A DNA stretch of 64,000 bases, taken from contig CALIAF010000028.1 in assembly GCA_938041335.1 (NCBI GenBank), positions 1-64,000 on the forward strand, given 5' to 3'. Position numbers and translations under genes: made by a program. This DNA comes from an uncultured Ulvibacter sp. (GTDB lineage Bacteria; Bacteroidota; Bacteroidia; Flavobacteriales; Flavobacteriaceae). Below, piece by piece: positions 34,871 to 43,533 of the stretch; position 1 is the stretch's first letter; every line of letters starts with the position of its first letter. The notes below the pieces were generated by a model. That model saw only the letters and a list, made by a program, of their open reading frames with translations. It was not told where the DNA came from and did not search any database.

Positions 34871-37639
34871 CTAATCCCACCAATTATCATCATTAGTTTC
34901 TCCTTTTTTACCAAGGGTGTTGAACTTATAACTAAAGCTCAGTAAGAAAAATTGCTGCAATACCGTGCTCTGCACATCTTCTATATAATCTGCACTAGAA
35001 CTCCTGCGAGCGTTTGTATTTTGCTTAAGTAAATCATAGCCCTTTAAAGTTAAAACGGCTTTGTCATCGAGAATAGAATAAGCAAGCGTACTATTCCATA
35101 ATACAAAAGAATTTGTAAATCCCGCGGCGACATTTGGATTATTCTCATATTGAATATCGTTCGCCCATTCTAATTTTTTCGGAAACGTTAGTGTTGTTCT
35201 TAATCTTGCCGTATGTGTTGCGTAATTCTCATCTTCAAAGGCGTCAAGGTCAAAACTATTTTTGCTGCTATCATATTCATATGATGGTCTAATCTCAAAT
35301 AGATCCTTCCACTCATACGTAAAGCCTATAGAAGGACTTATGGTATTTGTGGTGCTTTTATATTGCACATCGTTATTAAAATTGACATTCCTATTTCCAT
35401 TTACGTACAATCCTAAATCTACTTTAACAGTAGTTAAACTATCTATTTTTTTACTTTTATTCCATCCTCCACCAGCGTAATAATTATAAGCCCCATCTAC
35501 ATTGTCATAAGACGTAGTTCTCACAAAATTTTCATCAATGTTAGATCGAGAAACCACATTTTGATTAGTGAGATTAAAATTAGCATTACTATAAAAACCA
35601 GATCTAGATTGCCAATCATAATTATTTAACCCTACATATAGGCTATGACTATTTTGGGGCTTTAAATCTGGATTACCCTGTACAATATTAAGCGGGTCTG
35701 AAATGTTTACAAAAGGAGACAACTGCGTCACAGATGGCGCTTGGTTCTCTAAAGAATATCCCGAATACATTCGCATCTTGTCTGTAAAGCTATAGCTTAA
35801 ATTTGCTCTAATCTCAACGGCGTTAAAGTCATTATCAAAATTAAAATCTCTTATTCCATCTTGACTTTTTAACTTCCGTATCACATATCCACTTCTTAAA
35901 CCAGCTCTTAGCTTATCCCCTTGATATGATACTCCTATTTCTGGTTTGATACGCTGATTAATATTTTCAAAATCTGTACTTTGATTTTGATTAAACGAAG
36001 TATACGCCTGCGTATCTTCATTAAAATCAAAAACTGTTCTATCATCTGTTCGTTTTTCACTTCCGACCGCAAACATAGCATCGGCAAAAAACTTTTTACT
36101 AATTATGGGGTATCTCAATCTCGTTGATACCGTGTAGCTATTTGTCTTTTGATTTCCGTCTGTAATCTGGTTGCGGACAATGGTCTCTGGAACATCACCA
36201 AAGATGTTAGTCAAACTAGAGTCAAACTGATCGTTCTCAGTGTCAGAAAGCTCATTGTTTAATGACAACCTTACATATGCTCCATCACTCCCCCATTTTT
36301 TAGTTGCCGTAGCGCTATTTGAAAAACTTCTACGCGCATTTGTAGTATTTCTATCACTAATAGATTGATTTGTAAGATCTCCATTTTCTCGGGTCGTTTG
36401 CTCCTCATTAGAAAACTGAGAAGACCCATCGCTATACGATAAACTAGGCCTAATATTAAACTGGAACGTACTATCTATTTCTGTTTTAAAATTTAAATTA
36501 GCCGTATGCCCTTGAGAATCTCTATCTGAATTTGACTTCGCCTTTGAGAAAAATCGATTCTCTGGCAAGATATTTTGACGTTCACTCTCGCGATCATTAA
36601 ATGAGCTGGAACCTGTATAAAAATAATCTATGGTTAGATCTGTCTTTTCGGCTAATTCATCTGCGTAATTAACACCACCTACCCTAGAGTTTACAATCCC
36701 TTCACTACCACCAAACTGTCTTCCTCCAAAATTTATAGCACCACCGCTCGACACAGAAACAGAGCTAGCTCCCCCAAACATCTTATTCAATTCGCCAAAA
36801 CTAAATCCGGGCGAGTTCGTATTATTAGCACCACCTAAAGCACTTACTCTAACATCATTATCAAAATAATTAATGAGTCCTGCCGCTTCAAAGCGTTTAT
36901 CTGTACCACCACCTGCAGAGATTCGCCCAAAAATTCCTTTGTTCTTCTCCTCGTCAATTGTGATATTGATCGTTTTATTTTCTTCATCTCCAGCCTCGCC
37001 TGTGAAAGCTTCACTTTCTGTTTTTGTATCTACTATTTGTATCTTATCTACAATCTCTTTGGTAAGATTACGAGTAGCGATAGTAGGGTCATCACCAAAA
37101 AAAGGCTTACCGTTTACTAATATTTGATTCACGGGTTTCCCGTTTACCGTAATCGCCCCATTAGCATCGACTTCTACTCCAGGCAATTCCTTTAATAAAT
37201 CTTCTACATTAGCATCCTTCTTGGTTTTAAAAGAAGCCACATTAAACTCTAAGGTGTCTTTTTTTATAGTCACAGGAGCACGACTTGCACGAACCACAAC
37301 ACCTTTTAAAGTTTCGGCAGCTATTTGCATTTTAATGGTGTCTATATCTATCTCACGATTAGCCAGCGCTAGTTCTTGTGAGTATGTGGTATAACCAGTA
37401 TAGCTTATATTTAAGCGCACTTTTTGTTGACTCGTATTTCCACGTAATAAAAAAGCCCCATTTTGATTGCTAATAGAATAGGTAATCAATGAAGAATCTG
37501 TAATTTTTTCAAGGTAAATAGTTGCAGATTCTAATGGAGTACCTTGATCTTTATCTATTAATATTCCCTTAATTGAAAAGTCTTGCGCAAAAAGAGCACT
37601 GCTAAAAATTAGCAGTGAAAGGATGATAAGCTTATTCAT
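34871..37639 (-). CDS. TonB-dependent receptor-like outer membrane beta-barrel protein
   Basis: The 922-residue protein has a signal peptide (LIILSLLIFSSALFAQ). A carboxypeptidase-regulatory-like domain follows at about 20-105 (GTPLESATIYLEKI). Next is a plug-like region (ANVEDLLKELPGVEVDANGAITVNGKPVNQILVNGKPFFG, read in parts) and a long C-terminal barrel with alternating aromatic strands. It matches the OMP_b-brl_3 family of Bacteroidota transporters. No SusD partner is adjacent. A GATT-type repeat lies 4 bp upstream of the start codon. Confidence 0.9.
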   Translation of the reverse strand: MNKLIILSLLIFSSALFAQDFSIKGILIDKDQGTPLESATIYLEKITDSSLITYSISNQNGAFLLRGNTSQQKVRLNISYTGYTTYSQELALANREIDIDTIKMQIAAETLKGVVVRASRAPVTIKKDTLEFNVASFKTKKDANVEDLLKELPGVEVDANGAITVNGKPVNQILVNGKPFFGDDPTIATRNLTKEIVDKIQIVDTKTESEAFTGEAGDEENKTINITIDEEKNKGIFGRISAGGGTDKRFEAAGLINYFDNDVRVSALGGANNTNSPGFSFGELNKMFGGASSVSVSSGGAINFGGRQFGGSEGIVNSRVGGVNYADELAEKTDLTIDYFYTGSSSFNDRESERQNILPENRFFSKAKSNSDRDSQGHTANLNFKTEIDSTFQFNIRPSLSYSDGSSQFSNEEQTTRENGDLTNQSISDRNTTNARRSFSNSATATKKWGSDGAYVRLSLNNELSDTENDQFDSSLTNIFGDVPETIVRNQITDGNQKTNSYTVSTRLRYPIISKKFFADAMFAVGSEKRTDDRTVFDFNEDTQAYTSFNQNQSTDFENINQRIKPEIGVSYQGDKLRAGLRSGYVIRKLKSQDGIRDFNFDNDFNAVEIRANLSYSFTDKMRMYSGYSLENQAPSVTQLSPFVNISDPLNIVQGNPDLKPQNSHSLYVGLNNYDWQSRSGFYSNANFNLTNQNVVSRSNIDENFVRTTSYDNVDGAYNYYAGGGWNKSKKIDSLTTVKVDLGLYVNGNRNVNFNNDVQYKSTTNTISPSIGFTYEWKDLFEIRPSYEYDSSKNSFDLDAFEDENYATHTARLRTTLTFPKKLEWANDIQYENNPNVAAGFTNSFVLWNSTLAYSILDDKAVLTLKGYDLLKQNTNARRSSSADYIEDVQSTVLQQFFLLSFSYKFNTLGKKGETNDDNWWD

Positions 37640-37643
37640 GCAG

Positions 37644-37676
37644 TGATTGATTGATTGATTGATGGATTGATGGATT
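37644..37676. repeat. GATT/GATGGATT simple repeat upstream of the receptor start
   Basis: The run TGATTGATTGATTGATTGAT followed by GGATTGATGGATT covers 33 bp, immediately 5' of the ATG at 37639 on the minus strand. It therefore lies in the translation initiation region. Confidence 0.9.
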
Positions 37677-37773
37677 AAGCAAGTACATTATTATGACTAA
37701 AAACGAAGATTTCTAGTTCATACTGTTATTGTTTTAACGTCTAATTTATCGTCTTAGTATTTCCGAAGTTTTC

Positions 37774-37810
37774 AAAAAAAATGCCATTCAAGAGCTACTA
37801 GAATGGCATT
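37774..37810 (-). terminator. Intrinsic terminator of der
   Basis: On the minus strand AATGCCATTC and GAATGGCATT form a 10-bp stem with an 11-nt loop, followed by a run of T. Confidence 0.88.
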
Positions 37811-37826
37811 GATACGTAATAAATAA

Positions 37827-39128
37827 TTACTTTTTTCTTATGTATATAGTAACCGGAACCCCTTTAAAATCAAACTCCTCACGCAATTTATTTTCTAGAA
37901 AACGTTTATACGCTTCTTTTACATACTGCGGTAGATTAGCAAAAAATGCAAATGCCGGATATGGCGTTGGCAGCTGTGTGATGTATTTAATTTTGATATA
38001 TTTTGCTTTGTAAGCTGGCGGCGGGTAACGTTCTATAATAGGCAGCAATGTATCATTAAGCACACTTGTCTTAATACGTTTGCTTCTGTTTTGATATACC
38101 TCAACAGCGGTTTCAATCGCTTTATAAATACGCTGTTTGTTTAATACAGACATAAACACAATAGGTACATCAACCCAAGGTTCACATTGCTGTCTTATGT
38201 GCTTTTCAAACTCTTTTACAGACTCGTTGTCCTTTTCTACTAAATCCCATTTATTTGCTAGAATCACAACTCCTTTATTATTACGGTGCGCTAGCCAGAA
38301 TATATTCTGTACTTGCCCATCAAAACCTCTGGTGGCATCAAAAACAAGGATGATCACATCACTATGCTCTATCGCTCTTACACTTCGCATTACAGAATAG
38401 AATTCAAGGTCTTCTTTCACCTTAGCCTTGCGTCGTATTCCTGCAGTATCTACTAAGTTAAACTCAAAACCAAAACGATTATAACGTGTGTCAATACTGT
38501 CTCTAGTAGTCCCAGCAATATCAGTTACGATATATCTATTCTCGCCTATTAGGGCGTTTATAAAAGAAGATTTTCCCGCATTAGGTCGACCAACTACGGC
38601 AAATCGAGGCAATTCCTCCTCTTCCTTTTTCTCTTCTTCTGGTAAAGAAGCAATAAGATCATCTAATAAATCTCCTGTTCCACTTCCGTTAATGCTTGAA
38701 AGGGTGTAGTATTTTTCGATTCCCATATTGTAGAACTCCACTGCGTCGTTTTGACGGTTAGCGGCATCTACTTTATTCACAGCCAAGAAAAAAGGTTTTT
38801 GACTTTTCCGAAGTAATTTTAAAACATCCTCGTCCATCCCAGTTACGCCGTCTTCAACACTCACCATAAAAATAATGGCATCAGCTTCATCAATAGCAAG
38901 CTCCACTTGCTTATCTATTTCGGCTTCAAAAACGTCATCACTTCCTTTCACATAACCTCCTGTGTCAATCAAAGAAAAATCTCTTCCATTCCAGTCACTT
39001 TTTCCGTAGTGGCGATCACGCGTCACTCCACTCACCGCATCTACAATCGCCTCACGACGTTGTATCATTCTATTAAAAAACGTGCTTTTCCCTACATTAG
39101 GACGCCCCACAATGGCAACAATACTCAT
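37827..39128 (-). CDS. der: Ribosome biogenesis GTPase Der (EngA)
   Basis: The 433-residue protein carries two tandem G domains. The first has GRPNVGKSTFFNRM, DTGGY and NKVD; the second has GRPNAGKSSFINAL, DTAGIRRK and NKWD. A KH-like C-terminal domain ends FDFKGVPVTIYIRKK. It acts in 50S subunit assembly. The ATG at 39128 (MSIVAIVG) is chosen over one 21 bp upstream because the P-loop then lies at the family position and a promoter box is close by. Confidence 0.97.
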   Translation of the reverse strand: MSIVAIVGRPNVGKSTFFNRMIQRREAIVDAVSGVTRDRHYGKSDWNGRDFSLIDTGGYVKGSDDVFEAEIDKQVELAIDEADAIIFMVSVEDGVTGMDEDVLKLLRKSQKPFFLAVNKVDAANRQNDAVEFYNMGIEKYYTLSSINGSGTGDLLDDLIASLPEEEKKEEEELPRFAVVGRPNAGKSSFINALIGENRYIVTDIAGTTRDSIDTRYNRFGFEFNLVDTAGIRRKAKVKEDLEFYSVMRSVRAIEHSDVIILVFDATRGFDGQVQNIFWLAHRNNKGVVILANKWDLVEKDNESVKEFEKHIRQQCEPWVDVPIVFMSVLNKQRIYKAIETAVEVYQNRSKRIKTSVLNDTLLPIIERYPPPAYKAKYIKIKYITQLPTPYPAFAFFANLPQYVKEAYKRFLENKLREEFDFKGVPVTIYIRKK

Positions 39129-39146
39129 AGTCTTTACTTTAGCCTG

Positions 39147-39154
39147 CAAAAATA
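39147..39154 (-). promoter_or_regulatory. -7 promoter box for der
   Basis: On the minus strand TATTTTTG matches TAnnTTTG and would give a leader of about 12 nt to the ATG at 39128. No matching -33 TTG was found. Confidence 0.5.
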
Positions 39155-39286
39155 GACTTTATTTTGTTGTGGCTTGACCTCACAGCGTTTTATTGTTGCT
39201 TCGGAAATTTTAAATAATCTCATTTTTTTCTACTATACGACACCTTGCTTTTGAATAATTAAACATTAGGGTGTACATTCGTAGTA

Positions 39287-39706
39287 ATGTTATCCAGAAA
39301 AACAAAATACGGAATCAAAGCACTTACCTTCTTAGCGCAGCAAGATGGCAACGATCCAACTCAAATTGCGGTGATTGCTTCTTCTGAGAATATCTCACAA
39401 AAATTTTTAGAAAGCATCCTACTTACGCTTAGAAAAGCGGGGATATTAGGTTCTAAAAAAGGAAAAGGTGGTGGCTATTATTTATTAAAAGAAGCTAGCA
39501 ACATCCGTATTGCTCAAGTGTATCGTGTATTAGAAGGCCCTATTGCTATGGTGCCTTGTGTGAGTCTTAACTTCTATGAAAAATGCGACGATTGCCCTGA
39601 TGAAGGTGCCTGTAGCGTTCATAATTTAATGATACAAGTACGTGATAGCACGCTAAATATTCTTGAAAACACTACGCTGGCAGATATTATTGCTAAAGAA
39701 GGCTAG
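39287..39706 (+). CDS. Rrf2 family transcriptional regulator
   Basis: The 139-residue protein has an Rrf2 winged helix (MLSRKTKYGIKALTFLAQQ, ISQKFLESILLTLRKAGILGSKKGKGGGYYL). A C-terminal Cys-rich loop PCVSLNFYEKCDDCPDEGAC has four Cys, suggesting an iron-sulfur or redox-sensing cluster as in IscR/NsrR. It is a DNA-binding regulator; its targets are not evident from the neighbours. Confidence 0.92.
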   Translation: MLSRKTKYGIKALTFLAQQDGNDPTQIAVIASSENISQKFLESILLTLRKAGILGSKKGKGGGYYLLKEASNIRIAQVYRVLEGPIAMVPCVSLNFYEKCDDCPDEGACSVHNLMIQVRDSTLNILENTTLADIIAKEG

Positions 39707-39861
39707 TTTATTTTACTAATTATTTTCTTTAAAAGCTACTTTTTTAAATTGGCAGTGGCAGTGGCAGTTTTTCAGTTTAGGGATTTTTGCGCTGAAGCTT
39801 TATCACTCAGACACAAAACGTTGCGCAGCGATTCACACGGAGAAGTGTTATCTTTACAGCG

Positions 39862-40485
39862 ATGATTCAACATCTTTCAATTTTATTATTCTTATTCCCA
39901 ATTATTTGCCAAGGTCAAACTAATAATGTGGCAGAAAATACATCTACGCGACAAACCAAATATCTCTTATTGGCAGAAACTGCATTAGATAATAACGATT
40001 TGAATAGGGCCTTATCAGCTTTCGGTTTAATTAAAAGGTGGGATTCAACTTCAGTAATGGGACAATCTGCAGGAAAAAAAATAGATTCTTTGAAGAAAAC
40101 TGAGCGAAGCAGAATACTTGGCGAAATTCAAGGTGTTTGGAAATGGGAAGTTACAGGGTCAAATTGGGGTGTTGGCAGCAGTGCCGCTACTAACAATGCA
40201 AATCGTTATATCGAAATTTCTGACAATGAAATGAAAGTATACGAGATAGACAGCACATCGCTTGAAAAGAATATGATACAAGAAGAAAAATTACATTTTA
40301 GTAACATTTCAGATTGGTTTCCCTTTTACTTAGATTTTAAATATACTACTGGAGAATTCTGGAGATATAGATTAAAAGATAATGGACAAACTTTACACAC
40401 AATGCACACTGGCAACCTGACTGAAAATTCAAGAAATGTAATTGATTGTGGCAATCAGGAAATTGAGTACAAAAAAGTTCTTTAA
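39862..40485 (+). CDS. Secreted protein of unknown function
   Basis: The 207-residue protein has a signal peptide (LSILLFLFPIICQGQ), a helical TPR-like segment (YLLLAETALDNNDLNRALSAFGLI) and a C-terminal beta-rich half (GVWKWEVTGSNWG, FWRYRLKDNGQTL) that looks like a lipocalin-type or DUF domain. Its stop codon abuts the start of the next gene with no gap, so the two are cotranscribed. No family was recognised. Confidence 0.75.
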   Translation: MIQHLSILLFLFPIICQGQTNNVAENTSTRQTKYLLLAETALDNNDLNRALSAFGLIKRWDSTSVMGQSAGKKIDSLKKTERSRILGEIQGVWKWEVTGSNWGVGSSAATNNANRYIEISDNEMKVYEIDSTSLEKNMIQEEKLHFSNISDWFPFYLDFKYTTGEFWRYRLKDNGQTLHTMHTGNLTENSRNVIDCGNQEIEYKKVL

Positions 40486-41442
40486 ATGTCCAAAATTATA
40501 TTGAAAGATTACAAACAAGACTTACTAGACACGGTTTCGCGAGTAACTTCTCATGTGCATCAAACTCCTGTTTTGACTTCTTCGCGAATTAACAAACTTG
40601 CTGGTGCCCAATTGTATTTTAAATGTGAGAACTTCCAAAAAATGGGGGCCTTCAAAATGCGCGGTGCCATCAATGCTATTTTGCAACTAACAGATGTGCA
40701 AAAAGAAGCCGGAGTGGTCACACACTCTTCAGGGAATTTTGCACAAGCCATTTCTTTAGCTGCTCGTAACCTAGGTATCAAAGCATATATTGTGATGCCA
40801 TCTAATGCTCCTCAGGTAAAAATGGAAGCCGTAAAGAGCTACGGAGGTCAGATCATCCTGTCTAAGCCTACACTAGCATCAAGAGAAGAAGAAGCAGAAA
40901 AGATAGTACAAGAAAAAGGAGCTACATTTATTCATCCATCCAATGATTATAATGTGATTTTAGGGCAAGGAACCGCTGCTTTTGAGCTTTTACAAAAACA
41001 TCCTAATCTTGACATCATAACCGCGCCTGTAGGCGGCGGCGGTTTAATAGGAGGCACAAGCATTGCAGCCAAGTATTTTGGGCAACACTGTAAAACCATT
41101 GGTGCAGAACCTGCATCTATGGATGATGCAAAACGATCTTTAGATGCTGGGAAAATACAATTTAATGACGGCGGTGTTACCGTTGCAGATGGACTAAGAA
41201 CACATCTAGGAGATATTAATTTTCCCATTATAAAACAATTTGTAGACGATATTCTATTAGCAGAAGAACAGCAAATAATAGATGCCATGAAGCTCATCTG
41301 GCAGTACATGAAAATTATTATTGAACCTTCTTGTGCTGTTCCTTTAGCAGCTATTTTAGCCAATCCAAAACTATTTAAAGATAAAAAAGTGGGTGTCATA
41401 ATTTCTGGCGGAAATGTGGACCTTGAAAATCTTCCTTTTTAA
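40486..41442 (+). CDS. Serine/threonine dehydratase or serine racemase (PLP, fold type II)
   Basis: The 318-residue enzyme has the PLP Lys in GAFKMRGA (about 55), the Asn loop HSSGNFAQAIS, the phosphate-binding GGGGLIGG and the C-terminal ISGGNVD. No ACT regulatory domain is present, so it is not the long biosynthetic IlvA. Likely reactions are deamination or racemisation of serine or threonine; these are not separable by sequence reading. Confidence 0.9.
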   Translation: MSKIILKDYKQDLLDTVSRVTSHVHQTPVLTSSRINKLAGAQLYFKCENFQKMGAFKMRGAINAILQLTDVQKEAGVVTHSSGNFAQAISLAARNLGIKAYIVMPSNAPQVKMEAVKSYGGQIILSKPTLASREEEAEKIVQEKGATFIHPSNDYNVILGQGTAAFELLQKHPNLDIITAPVGGGGLIGGTSIAAKYFGQHCKTIGAEPASMDDAKRSLDAGKIQFNDGGVTVADGLRTHLGDINFPIIKQFVDDILLAEEQQIIDAMKLIWQYMKIIIEPSCAVPLAAILANPKLFKDKKVGVIISGGNVDLENLPF

Positions 41443-41655
41443 GTTAACAGTTGCAGTCACAGTTTTCAGTCGTGCTACTAAGGCACAATCTTAAAAAATA
41501 AACTATAATTTAAGTACTTTTGGCTTTGATTATTTTGTGTCAGTTTATGTATTCGTGTATTGTTAATAGAATCCAATGCTTCCACAATAAAGTCTTTCGT
41601 CTTGCTTCTTTCAGCGCAGCGTTCTTACTTCTTTTCAACCCACAAAAAGTAATTT

Positions 41656-42195
41656 ATGAAAAATAGAAAATTAAAAAATAGTGAACTTGATAGAGTAGAC
41701 GTTGATGGTTTTAAAGCTGCAAAAAAAACACCACTCATTATTGTGCTAGATAACATACGTAGTTTAAATAACATAGGTTCTGTGTTTAGAACATCAGATG
41801 CGTTTTTAATTGAAAAAGTATATCTATGCGGTATCACTGCTACACCACCGCACAAAGACATTCAGAAAACTGCTTTAGGAGCAACAGAAAGTGTTGCTTG
41901 GGAATATGTAGAAAGCACAGAAGTCCTGATAGCATCTTTAAAAAATGACGGCGTTACTGTTTGTGCTATTGAGCAGGCGGAGCAATCTGTTTCTCTTGAA
42001 AATTATCAAGTTATTCCAGATACAACTTACGCGATTGTTTTTGGCAACGAAGTGAAAGGAGTACAACAGGCCATTGTAACCGCAAGTGATGCCGTTATTG
42101 AAATCCCGCAATTTGGGACTAAACATTCTTTAAACATCGCTGTAAGTGTTGGTGTGGTGATTTGGGATTTCTTTAAAAAACTTCAACTTTCTTAA
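41656..42195 (+). CDS. TrmH/SpoU family RNA 2'-O-methyltransferase
   Basis: The 179-residue SPOUT protein has motif 1 DNIRSLNNIGSVFRTSDA, motif 2 YAIVFGNEVKGV and motif 3 IPQFGTKHSLNIAVSVGVVIW, which form the SAM-binding knot. It methylates tRNA or rRNA ribose; the exact position is not predictable. It overlaps the 3' end of folK-dNK on the other strand by 4 bp. Confidence 0.92.
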   Translation: MKNRKLKNSELDRVDVDGFKAAKKTPLIIVLDNIRSLNNIGSVFRTSDAFLIEKVYLCGITATPPHKDIQKTALGATESVAWEYVESTEVLIASLKNDGVTVCAIEQAEQSVSLENYQVIPDTTYAIVFGNEVKGVQQAIVTASDAVIEIPQFGTKHSLNIAVSVGVVIWDFFKKLQLS

Positions 42196-43319
42196 GCTAA
42201 TATCTGCCTCACTATAGATAAGTAATCTGCCCTATTTTTTACGAAATCCATTTCTGAAATATCAATGATTTTTACATGATCTGTATGCTGGTTTTTTATG
42301 AACTCTAGATACCCTTCATTAATCTTCGTTAAGTATTCTGCTTTTATGCTCTTCTCATAATCACGCCCTCTCTTTTTTATATTCTCCAGCAAGCGTTCTG
42401 TATTTTGATACAGATAGATATACACATCGGGCTTAGGAAGCTCTTTATGCATTAACGAGAACAGTTTTTTATAGAGATTAAACTCTTCATCTTGAAGGGT
42501 AATATTTGCAAAAATTAAGGATTTATAAGCATCATAATCTGCAATTACTCGTTCCTTAAACAAATCAAATTGCTTGATGTCTTCTAATAATTGTTGATAC
42601 CTGTCTGCTAAAAAAGACATCTCAAGCGGAAATGCATATCGCGCTTGATCTTCATAAAACTTAGGTAAAAATGGATTGTCTTTAAAACGCTCTAGTATCA
42701 ACTTTGCGTTAAAATCTGCAGCCAATAAATGTGCTAGACTCGTTTTACCAGCTCCAATATTTCCTTCAATCGCAATATAATTTATCGCATTAAAGTCAAA
42801 ATCCTTAATTGGGTTTCTTAACCATTTAGATTGTTTTGTGATGACACTTGCATCTCTCGTTTCTTCGAGTAACTCTTGCAAGTTCATTTTCTGTCCTGGA
42901 ATAACTAGATCGTTATCAATTTCGGCCAGCGGTTGAAGTACAAATTTTCTATTTACAATTTCTGGATGTGGGACCTGTAAATTAGGCGCATCTATTACTT
43001 CATCATTATATACTAAAATGTCAATATCGATGATTCTAGAAGCATACCCTTCAACTTCCTTTTTTTGTCTGCCTAACTTTTTCTCAATACGTAATATTTC
43101 AGCAAGAACTTGAGATGCACTTAAAGTAGATGATAGCTGTATTACACAATTAAGAAAATCACCTCCCTCAAAACCAATGGCTGGAGTTTCATAAACCGCT
43201 GAGATTTTTAAAATGGTCCCCAATCGTTCAAAGAGCTCATGCACAGCTGCCTGCATATGTTCAAATCGATTACCCAGATTACTGCCGAGGCCTAAATATA
43301 TATTGTTAGTTGGTTTAAT
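42192..43319 (-). CDS. folK: FolK-deoxynucleoside kinase fusion with probable ATT start
   Basis: The N-terminal half is HPPK (6-hydroxymethyl-dihydropterin pyrophosphokinase, folate synthesis): YLGLGSNLGNRFEH, SRIIDIDILVYND and VPHPEI. The C-terminal half is a deoxynucleoside kinase with P-loop IEGNIGAGKTSLAH, FLADRYQQL and the lid KKRGRDYEKSI. The fusion is known in Bacteroidota. The first ATG (43256) falls after the essential GLGSN motif. In frame back to the upstream TAA (43338-43340) there is no ATG, GTG or TTG, only ATT at 43319 and ATA at 43328 and 43301. The ATT is my preferred start (375 residues), but a start mutation or sequence error is possible. Confidence 0.88.
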   Translation of the reverse strand: MKPTNNIYLGLGSNLGNRFEHMQAAVHELFERLGTILKISAVYETPAIGFEGGDFLNCVIQLSSTLSASQVLAEILRIEKKLGRQKKEVEGYASRIIDIDILVYNDEVIDAPNLQVPHPEIVNRKFVLQPLAEIDNDLVIPGQKMNLQELLEETRDASVITKQSKWLRNPIKDFDFNAINYIAIEGNIGAGKTSLAHLLAADFNAKLILERFKDNPFLPKFYEDQARYAFPLEMSFLADRYQQLLEDIKQFDLFKERVIADYDAYKSLIFANITLQDEEFNLYKKLFSLMHKELPKPDVYIYLYQNTERLLENIKKRGRDYEKSIKAEYLTKINEGYLEFIKNQHTDHVKIIDISEMDFVKNRADYLSIVRQILA

Positions 43320-43477
43320 AGTGTTTATTTTTTGATTTTATATAATGGTTTGCAATCTTAGTACTAATTTAACTAAATCGAAACTAATGACGGTTATCTT
43401 TGTTCACAATAGTTACTATCACTAGTTTTAGGTCTGCTTTTTGATAGGTAACAATCATCATTAAAAATGAGTCCTTT

Positions 43478-43485
43478 TACTTTTG
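43478..43485 (+). promoter_or_regulatory. -7 promoter box for the AsmA-like gene
   Basis: TACTTTTG matches TAnnTTTG and gives a leader of about 42 nt to the ATG at 43534. A second candidate, TATCTTTG, lies at 43395-43402. No good -33 TTG was found for either. Confidence 0.45.
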
Positions 43486-43533
43486 CGGCTTTTCCACTAC
43501 AACACACCTAATCATTATAATAACATTTCAGTA

